Shown: positions 5,991 to 11,176 of the stretch, piece after piece
How positions within the stretch are numbered: the first letter of the stretch is position 1
How the letters are laid out: each line of letters opens with the position of its first letter
DNA from: VFBF01 sp034440275
GTDB lineage: Bacteria; Pseudomonadota; Alphaproteobacteria; Caulobacterales; Aquidulcibacteraceae
Length of the DNA stretch: 11,176 nt
NCBI GenBank assembly: GCA_034440275.1
Contig: JAWXBS010000040.1
Coordinates: 1-11,176 of the forward strand
Direction of reading: 5' to 3'
Translations under genes and position numbers: made by a program
The notes under the pieces: generated by a model
What the model was told of the DNA's origin: nothing
Seen by the model: the letters and a program-made list of their open reading frames with translations, nothing else
Database searches by the model: none

Positions 5991-6200
5991 TTAGGCCGCT
6001 GCGAGCTGACCCGCCGACATCTTGCCGGAGCGTTGGTCCTTCTCGAGTTCGAAACTCACTTTCTGGCCTTCTTGGAGAGAGCGAAAGCCAGCGCGTTCAA
6101 CGGCCGAAATGTGGACGAAAACGTCCGCGCCGCCGTTGTCGGGTTGGATGAAGCCGAAGCCCTTGTCCGGGTTGAACCACTTCACTGTGCCGATAGCCAT
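5991..6200 (-). CDS. CspA-family cold shock protein
   Basis: This 69-residue protein is a single cold shock domain that binds single-stranded RNA and DNA. It has the RNP1 motif KGFGFI (13-18), the RNP2 motif VFVHIS (27-32) and the opening GTVKWFN. ATG 6200 is chosen over GTG 6212 because it gives the usual start MAIGTVKWF, and AAGGTG lies 9 bases before it. Such proteins act as RNA chaperones, some induced by cold and others in stationary phase or constitutively. A leader of about 150 nt and a strong terminator indicate its own transcript. Which csp paralogue it is cannot be told. Confidence 0.95.
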   Translation of the reverse strand: MAIGTVKWFNPDKGFGFIQPDNGGADVFVHISAVERAGFRSLQEGQKVSFELEKDQRSGKMSAGQLAAA

Positions 6201-6228
6201 TTTAGATAACACCTTAGATAGAGTAACG

Positions 6229-6253
6229 CGCGCAGCGCCACATGGGCTGCGCG
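6229..6253 (-). promoter_or_regulatory. Stem-loop in the cold shock gene leader
   Basis: CGCGCAGC (6229-6236) and GCTGCGCG (6246-6253) form a perfect 8-bp stem with a 9-base loop. It ends about 15 bases upstream of the AAGGTG ribosome site. Leaders of csp genes are known to change structure with temperature; this stem is a candidate for such control. Confidence 0.4.
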
Positions 6254-6254
6254 A

Positions 6255-6359
6255 TCAGATCGGAGATGGCAGAGGGAAGGTCCGGGGCCCGGCGCGCGTT
6301 TCAAGGCGCGAGGGGCGGTAGATCAACCGAACCACAAACGATTTCGATGGGAAGGTCAT
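6255..6359 (-). CDS. Candidate 34-residue leader ORF upstream of the cold shock gene
   Basis: ATG 6359 has a strong GGAGGT 3 bases upstream and opens a 34-codon frame (MTFPSKSFVVRLIYRPSRLE, then a Pro-rich end) closed by TGA at 6257-6255. It lies wholly inside the cold shock leader region. Against it, a promoter-like TTGCAA-17-TATGAC puts the -10 box on this ATG, so a transcript from there would lack the start. It is either a real leader peptide from an upstream promoter or a coincidence. Confidence 0.25.
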   Translation of the reverse strand: MTFPSKSFVVRLIYRPSRLETRAGPRTFPLPSPI

Positions 6360-6383
6360 AGCACCTCCGGAGCGAACTTGCAA
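6355..6383 (-). promoter_or_regulatory. Sigma-70-like promoter for the cold shock gene
   Basis: On the minus strand TTGCAA (6383-6378) and TATGAC (6360-6355) are separated by exactly 17 bases. Transcription would start near 6348 and give a leader of about 148 nt, the length typical of cspA-type mRNAs. Each box matches four of six consensus bases. Confidence 0.45.
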
Positions 6384-6441
6384 TCGGTGGTGGCGACTAA
6401 CGCTGCGGCATGGGTTCGCAACGCGCGCGGGAGCGGTCATC

Positions 6442-7359
6442 ATGGCGCCCATGGACTCCTACCTCGGCTGGAAGATCGACTTCGCCAACCCGCCCGGCGC
6501 GCCCGCCTATCTGGGCCCGGACTCGATGCAGTGGCGCGTCTTCAAGAACCCCATCGCGCTCGGCGTGGGCGGGATCGCGGCGGTGCTGCTGGAGTTCGCC
6601 GACGCGCGCATCCGTTCGGGCGTGTGGGACCACTCCACTTACAAGGTCGATCCCATCGGGCGCTCGCGGCGCACCGGCATGGCGGCGATGGTGGGCGTGT
6701 ATGCACCCCGCGAAGCGGCGCGGCGCGTCATACAGGGCGTGACGAACATGCACGCGCGGGTCGAAGGCAAGACGCCGGGCGGCGAGGCTTATCACGCGCT
6801 CGATACCGAACTGCTCGACTGGGTGAGCGCGACGGCGGGCTATGGTTTTCTCAACGCCTACGACCGTTTCGTGACTCCCCTCACCGACGCCGAGAAGCAA
6901 CGCTTCTACACCGAAGGCGGCGCGGTCTCACAGCTCTACGGCGTGAAGACGACGCTGCGCTCCGATGCAGATTTCATGGCGATGATGGAAAAGCTCGCGC
7001 CGCGCTTCGAGCCTCATCCCATTGTGCGCGAATTCCTCGACATCATCGAGAACGGCGCGGGCCTCGCCGGATTGCCGCGATCGCTCAGCCGCCAGTTCGC
7101 GCGCGCGTCGGTGTCGCTCTTGCCGAAGATCGTGCGCGAGAAACTTGAACTCGGCCCCGAATACGATCTCTCGCCGATGGGCGCGCGCGTTGTCCGTGGG
7201 CTGGGCGCTCTGTCTGACCGCATCCCCGTCACCAGCGCCCCGCCCGCACAGGCCTGCGTGCGCATGGGTCTGCCGGCGAATTTTCTCTATCGCAGCCGCA
7301 AGACGCAGGCGCGATTGCTGGAGGCGTGGACGGCGCCGGAGGCCGTGGCGGCAGAATAA
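6442..7359 (+). CDS. MpaB-family oxygenase (DUF2236)
   Basis: The 305 residues match the MpaB/rubber oxygenase catalytic family (formerly DUF2236), helical haem proteins that cleave C-C bonds oxidatively; bacterial members mostly have unknown substrates. In the rubber oxygenase Lcp an Arg, a Thr four residues later and a downstream His are key haem-pocket residues. Here Arg74, Thr78 (RSRRT) and His104 (NMHARVEG) fit that spacing. The N-terminal part WRVFKNPIALGVGGIAAVLL and the segment DTELLDWVSATAGYGFLNAY are also typical. I see no signal peptide, so it is probably cytoplasmic or loosely membrane-bound. ATG 6442 has GGGAG 8 bases upstream. It is convergent with the reductase gene with 3 bp between stops, and divergent from the cold shock gene. 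Haem binding is inferred. Confidence 0.85.
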   Translation: MAPMDSYLGWKIDFANPPGAPAYLGPDSMQWRVFKNPIALGVGGIAAVLLEFADARIRSGVWDHSTYKVDPIGRSRRTGMAAMVGVYAPREAARRVIQGVTNMHARVEGKTPGGEAYHALDTELLDWVSATAGYGFLNAYDRFVTPLTDAEKQRFYTEGGAVSQLYGVKTTLRSDADFMAMMEKLAPRFEPHPIVREFLDIIENGAGLAGLPRSLSRQFARASVSLLPKIVREKLELGPEYDLSPMGARVVRGLGALSDRIPVTSAPPAQACVRMGLPANFLYRSRKTQARLLEAWTAPEAVAAE

Positions 7360-7362
7360 AGC

Positions 7363-8346
7363 CTACGCAAACCCCGCCACGGCGTGCGGCACATACGGCT
7401 CCTCCAGCCGCTTGATCTCGTCGGCCGAGAGCTTCACCTCCACCGCCGCCACCGCGTCGTCGAGTTGCGCCATTTTCGTGGCCCCCACGATGGGCGCGGT
7501 GACTCCATCCTTCGCCAGCATCCACGCCAGCGCGATCTGCGCGCGCGGCAGGCCGCGTTCCTGCGCAATCTCGCCGACGCGATCGATGACGCGGCGGTCG
7601 GCGTCTTCGGTGCGCTTGTAGAGGAATTTGTCGAAGCGATCGGTTTCGAGCCGCGCCGTCATCGCGTCCGGTTCGCGTGCGAGCCGCCCCCGCGCCAGCG
7701 GCGACCAGGGAATGACGCCGATCCCCTGGTTGCGGCAGAGCGGCAGCATTTCGCGTTCTTCCTCGCGGTAGAGCAGGTTCAGATGGTTCTGCATCGAGAT
7801 GAAGCGCGACCAGCCGTTGTCCTTCTGGATCGCCAGCGCCTGCATGAACTGCCACGCCCACATGCTTGACGCGCCGATGTAGCGCGCCTTGCCCGCCTTC
7901 ACGACGTCGTGCAGCGCCTCAAGCGTCTCCTCGATCGGCGTGTCGTAGTCGAAGCGGTGGATCTGGTAGAGATCGACATAGTCCATCTCCAGTCGCCGCA
8001 GGCTGTGATCGATCTCCGTGAGGATCGCCTTGCGCGACAGCCCTTTGCCGTTCGCATCCCCCGGCCGCATTTCGCCATGCACTTTCGTGGCGACGACGAC
8101 CTCGTCGCGGCGCGCGAAATCCCTGAGTGCGCGGCCCGTGATTTCCTCGCTCGCGCCTTCGGAATAGACGTTCGCGGTGTCGAAGAAATTGATCCCGGCC
8201 TCCAGCGCCCGCTTGAAGAAGGGTCGCCCCTCCTCCTCTCGCATGCACCAGGGATGGTTGCCCTTGGCCGGATCGCCATAGGCCATTGTCCCAAGACAGA
8301 TGCGTGACACCTTGAGGCCGGAAGTTCCGAGACGGACGTACTGCAT
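7363..8346 (-). CDS. yajO: YajO-like aldo/keto reductase
   Basis: This 327-residue NADPH-dependent oxidoreductase has a full (beta/alpha)8 layout. The catalytic tetrad is visible: Asp56 and Tyr61 in FFDTANVYSEG, Lys88 in VATKVHG and His130 in DLYQIH. The C-terminal cofactor region follows with WSPLARGRL and PIVGATK. Length and sequence resemble E. coli YajO (GNHPW, RPFFKRALEAGINFFDTAN, TPIEETLEALHDVVKAGKARYIGASSMWA), a reductase linked to 1-deoxyxylulose 5-phosphate formation. The substrate here is not proven and a general aldehyde-reductase role is possible. ATG 8346 has GGGAG about 7 bases before it. It is divergent from pyk across about 95 bases. Confidence 0.92.
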   Translation of the reverse strand: MQYVRLGTSGLKVSRICLGTMAYGDPAKGNHPWCMREEEGRPFFKRALEAGINFFDTANVYSEGASEEITGRALRDFARRDEVVVATKVHGEMRPGDANGKGLSRKAILTEIDHSLRRLEMDYVDLYQIHRFDYDTPIEETLEALHDVVKAGKARYIGASSMWAWQFMQALAIQKDNGWSRFISMQNHLNLLYREEEREMLPLCRNQGIGVIPWSPLARGRLAREPDAMTARLETDRFDKFLYKRTEDADRRVIDRVGEIAQERGLPRAQIALAWMLAKDGVTAPIVGATKMAQLDDAVAAVEVKLSADEIKRLEEPYVPHAVAGFA

Positions 8347-8442
8347 GGCGGGCTCCCGGCGCGAGGAATGGGGTGTGACGCGCTCGGTTATATCCTAAAA
8401 CGCCGACGCGACAGGATTCGAGAACGGAAAGCGGGACAGGAC
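8347..8442. promoter_or_regulatory. Divergent promoter region between the reductase gene and pyk
   Basis: This 96-base gap must drive both genes. A TATAAC box (minus strand, 8393-8388) could serve the reductase and the overlapping TTATAT (8389-8394) could serve pyk, but no good -35 box lies at the right distance for either. Confidence 0.3.
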
Positions 8443-9861
8443 ATGCGCAGTCGAGACTGCAAGATCGTGGCGACCCTTGGGCCCGCCAGCGACCCGCCCG
8501 AGCGGATGATGATGGTCATCGAGGCGGGCGTGGACTGCTTTCGCCTGAACTTCAGCCACGGCTCGAAGGACGAGCACGCCAAGCGCGTCGCCACGATCCG
8601 CGAGGCCGAGAAGCGCATCGATCGTCCGATCGCCATCATCGCCGACTTGCAAGGGCCGAAGCTGCGCGTGGGCGACTTTGTCGATGGCGGCGTGACGCTT
8701 CGCTACAACGACATCGTCACCCTCGAAGCCTCCCGCGAACTCGGCGAAGGCTCGATCATCCGCCTGCCGCATCCTGAGATCGTGGAGACGCTGGAAGTCG
8801 GCGACATCCTCAAGCTCGACGACGGCAAGCTCCAGCTCACCATCACCGCCATCAAGGGCAAGCAACGCGAGGCGCGTGTGGACTTCGGCGGCGTGCTGAA
8901 GAACCGCAAGGGCGTGAACGTCCCCTCGCGCCGCATCCCGATTTCCGCGCTCACCGAGCAGGACAAGGATCACCTCGCCTTCGCGCTCGAACAAGGTGTC
9001 GACTATGTCGCGCTCTCCTTCGTGCAATCGGCTGAAGATGTGCAGGAAGCGCGCGCGCTGATCGGCGACCGCGCCGGCATCATCTCCAAGATCGAAAAGC
9101 CCGCCGCGCTCGATGATCTCGGCGAGATCACACGGCTCTCTGACGCGATCATGGTCGCGCGCGGCGATCTCGGCGTCGAGCTGCCGCCCGAGCAGGTGCC
9201 GATCGCGCAGCGCCGCATCATCCGCGTGGCGCGCATCTTCGGCAAACCCGTCATCGTCGCGACGCACATGCTGGAATCGATGATCGACGCGCCGACGCCC
9301 ACCCGTGCCGAAGCCTCCGACGTCGCCACCGCCGTCTATCAGGGCGCGGATGCGGTGATGCTGTCGGCGGAAAGCGCCGTGGGCCGCCATCCGGCGAGCG
9401 CGGTGGCGATCATGGATCGCATCATCAAGGCCGTGGAAGGCGATCCCGACCACTGGGCCAATCTCGCGCGCGACGCCGCGCGTCCCGAGCAGACCACCGG
9501 CGACGCCATCGCCCAGGCCGCGCGCAACATCGCCGAAGTGATCGATGCGGCGAAGGTCGTCGCCTACACGGCCACCGGCTCCACGGCGCTGCGTCTGTCG
9601 CGGGAACGACCGCGCCGCGGGATCATCGCGATGTCGCCGCGCATGGAAACGGCCCGCCAGCTCTGCCTCGCATGGGGCGTGACGAGCGTGGTCACGGACG
9701 ATGCGCAAGACACCGACGACATGGTCGCAAAGGCCGAAGCGTGCGTGCAGCGCCTCGGCGCGGCGGGCCCCGGCGATCGCATCGTCATCACCGCCGGCGT
9801 GCCGTTCGGACGGCCGGGCAAAACCAACATGATCCGCATCGTCCGCATCGAAGGTGGTTAA
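8443..9861 (+). CDS. pyk: Pyruvate kinase
   Basis: Pyruvate kinase transfers phosphate from phosphoenolpyruvate to ADP in the last step of glycolysis, in the cytoplasm. The 472 residues are full length. The catalytic barrel starts with KIVATLGPAS and Arg34 in FRLNFSHG. The B domain spans about 71-166. The catalytic Lys216 and metal ligand Glu218 are in ISKIEKP, with Asp242 in ARGDLGVE. The C-terminal allosteric domain occupies about 340-472 and includes TATGSTALRLSRERP. ATG 8443 is chosen over the upstream in-frame start at 8368 because the family begins a few residues before KIVATLGP and GGGA lies 6 bases upstream. Oddly, the conserved ATQMLESM motif reads ATHMLESM here (His275). Confidence 0.97.
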   Translation: MRSRDCKIVATLGPASDPPERMMMVIEAGVDCFRLNFSHGSKDEHAKRVATIREAEKRIDRPIAIIADLQGPKLRVGDFVDGGVTLRYNDIVTLEASRELGEGSIIRLPHPEIVETLEVGDILKLDDGKLQLTITAIKGKQREARVDFGGVLKNRKGVNVPSRRIPISALTEQDKDHLAFALEQGVDYVALSFVQSAEDVQEARALIGDRAGIISKIEKPAALDDLGEITRLSDAIMVARGDLGVELPPEQVPIAQRRIIRVARIFGKPVIVATHMLESMIDAPTPTRAEASDVATAVYQGADAVMLSAESAVGRHPASAVAIMDRIIKAVEGDPDHWANLARDAARPEQTTGDAIAQAARNIAEVIDAAKVVAYTATGSTALRLSRERPRRGIIAMSPRMETARQLCLAWGVTSVVTDDAQDTDDMVAKAEACVQRLGAAGPGDRIVITAGVPFGRPGKTNMIRIVRIEGG

Positions 9862-9921
9862 CGGATTTTAGGGCACAGTGCGGCGCCAGACATTAATGTT
9901 TAGAGCCCATGATGGGTCTTG

Positions 9922-11176
9922 ATGGCTGGCCATTTCACCCTTCTCGGCGGCCTTGCGCGCCTCGTGCGTGCGCGTGCGGGCAATGTCGGCATGATCCTCG
10001 CGCTTGCCCTGCCGGCAGCCGCGACGCTCGTGCTCGGCGCCACGGATGTGGCCTCCATCATGGGCGACCGCGAGCGCATGCGCTCGATCGCCGAAGCAGC
10101 GGCCCTTGCCGGCGCGCGCAACCTTTCGGTGGCGATGAGCGAAGCGGATGCGACCGAGCATGCCAAGAGCATGGCGCTGGCGATGATCGGCGAGTGGCGT
10201 AACGCGCCGCACATGGAAGTCGCCGTATCGGTGCTGCGCGTGGAGCACGGCGCGAAGGCCGTTCACGTGGAGATCGACGCGCGGCGCCCTTCCTTCTTCG
10301 GCGACCTCCTGCCCCCCGGTGGCTGGCAGTACGGTCAGGAAGCCACGGCGTCCTCGATCGGGACAAAGCCGCTCTGCGTGCTGGCGTTCAGCGACAGCAA
10401 ACAGAACAAGCTCACGATGCAGGGCGCTCCGGAAATCCGCGCACCGCTGTGCCTCGTGCATTCGAACGGGGACGTGGACGTCAAGGGCGGCAGCATTGAC
10501 GCGGGCCAGACGCAGGCAGTGCGCTCGGCGACTGGTAATATCACGCCGGATCCGATCACCGACGCGCCGCCGATCACGGACCCTTTCGCGGACCTGGACA
10601 TGAGCACCGCGGGCATTCTCTGCCTGAAGAAGAACATGAATATCGCGCTAGCGCTGATGGTGACGGGCGAAATCACACTGCCGGCAGGTGTTCACTGTGG
10701 CCTGATGGATGTCGGCGGCAACGCCGTCGTGAATCTCGCGCCGGGCGAACACAGGTTCGTCCTCGGCTCCCTGACAATGCGCGGGCAATCGCGTCTGGTC
10801 GGCGACGACGTCGTCATGATCTTCGATCGTACTTGGAAGACGAAATTCAAGGACGATGCGCTGATCAGATTGAGCGGCCGCGAAAGCGGGACGCTGTCCG
10901 GATTCGTGCTGATGGTCGAACGAGGCAATACGCAGATATTCGAGATCGACAGTACGCATGTCGAGCGGCTTGACGGTGTCATCTATGCGCCGGACGCCGA
11001 ATTGTACGTCGGTGGCACAAGTGACGTCGCGCGAGAGTCGGACTGGACCGTCATCGTCGCCAATAGCCTGAGCCTGAACGGCAATCCGCACCTCTATCTC
11101 AACGCCGACTATGACGGGTCCGACATTCTGGCGCCCGCCGGCGTCGGCAACCGCCGCGACGCCGTGCGCCTGCTCG
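9922..11176 (+). CDS. TadE/TadG-like pilus assembly protein, partial (runs off the right edge)
   Basis: The frame is open from ATG 9922 to the window end, giving 418 residues without a stop. The N-terminus has a short basic stretch (RLVRARAGN), then one hydrophobic segment (about 24-45, MILALALPAAATLVLGATDV), then RERMRSIAEAAALAGARNL, which is the TadE/TadG-like pattern of Flp/Tad pilus assembly. The rest is predicted beta-rich and extracytoplasmic, with motifs seen in alphaproteobacterial TadG-related proteins such as DWTVIVANSLSLNGNPHLYL and ILAPAGVG. Cysteines at about 151, 176, 236 and 256 could form disulphides. The ribosome site is weak. No other tad genes are in view, so its partners are unknown. 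It is probably only a few residues short of complete. Confidence 0.75.
   Translation, partial: MAGHFTLLGGLARLVRARAGNVGMILALALPAAATLVLGATDVASIMGDRERMRSIAEAAALAGARNLSVAMSEADATEHAKSMALAMIGEWRNAPHMEVAVSVLRVEHGAKAVHVEIDARRPSFFGDLLPPGGWQYGQEATASSIGTKPLCVLAFSDSKQNKLTMQGAPEIRAPLCLVHSNGDVDVKGGSIDAGQTQAVRSATGNITPDPITDAPPITDPFADLDMSTAGILCLKKNMNIALALMVTGEITLPAGVHCGLMDVGGNAVVNLAPGEHRFVLGSLTMRGQSRLVGDDVVMIFDRTWKTKFKDDALIRLSGRESGTLSGFVLMVERGNTQIFEIDSTHVERLDGVIYAPDAELYVGGTSDVARESDWTVIVANSLSLNGNPHLYLNADYDGSDILAPAGVGNRRDAVRLL

Noticed and set aside
5454..6209. 251-codon plus-strand open frame
   Set aside because: It runs antisense through the VIT gene, the terminator and the cold shock gene, all of which are well supported.
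6378..7148. 256-codon plus-strand frame overlapping the oxygenase gene
   Set aside because: Its product is Arg/Gly/Ala-rich without motifs, while the frame from 6442 matches the MpaB family.
8395..9708. 437-codon open frame on the minus strand opposite pyk
   Set aside because: It lies antisense within a clear pyruvate kinase, is rich in Arg, Asp and His as expected from high-GC antisense codons, and has no family signature.
9862..9921. CCCAT-G-ATGGG palindrome as a pyk terminator
   Set aside because: The stem is only 5 bp with a one-base loop and no T-tract, so it cannot form a useful terminator.
10648..11091. 147-codon minus-strand frame near the right edge
   Set aside because: It is antisense to the TadG-like gene and has no motif or ribosome site.

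Overview
The window looks like a high-GC alphaproteobacterial chromosome carrying one end of an integrated element. The alphaproteobacterial assignment rests on the style of the proteins: a pyruvate kinase with an LSAESA motif, a YajO-like aldo/keto reductase, a 69-residue cold shock protein and a TadG-type protein. I cannot name the genus.

Positions 1 to about 3510 are accessory DNA. They hold the C-terminal remnant of a PAF-acetylhydrolase-like alpha/beta hydrolase, which has probably lost its catalytic histidine. Next is a conserved hypothetical gene broken by a single extra T near 545. Then come a gene-poor stretch, a small minus-strand gene pair joined by an ATGA overlap, a divergent AlpA-type regulator, and a complete P4-type tyrosine integrase. 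The integrase faces the same way as guaA and starts a few hundred bases past the guaA stop codon. Between the two lies a 280-base region crowded with short repeats: two pairs of CGATAG spaced exactly 10 bp, an 11-bp direct repeat, an 8-bp inverted repeat, an 18-bp dyad and a hairpin. The simplest reading is that an integrative element sits at the 3' end of guaA, with its integrase and attachment-site arms in this window and the rest of the element to the left.

Positions 3511 to 11176 look like ordinary backbone. guaA (GMP synthase) follows a VIT-family metal transporter gene on the minus strand, 47 bp apart. A cspA-type gene lies upstream with a clear terminator and a roughly 150-nt leader. 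A plus-strand MpaB-family oxygenase gene meets a minus-strand YajO-like reductase gene tail to tail, with 3 bp between stop codons. Divergent from the reductase is pyk, followed by a TadE/TadG-like protein that runs off the right edge.

I found no CRISPR array, tRNA, rRNA, known defence system or toxin-antitoxin pair. The least explained parts are the repeat-rich guaA-integrase interval and the small gene pair beside the AlpA gene.
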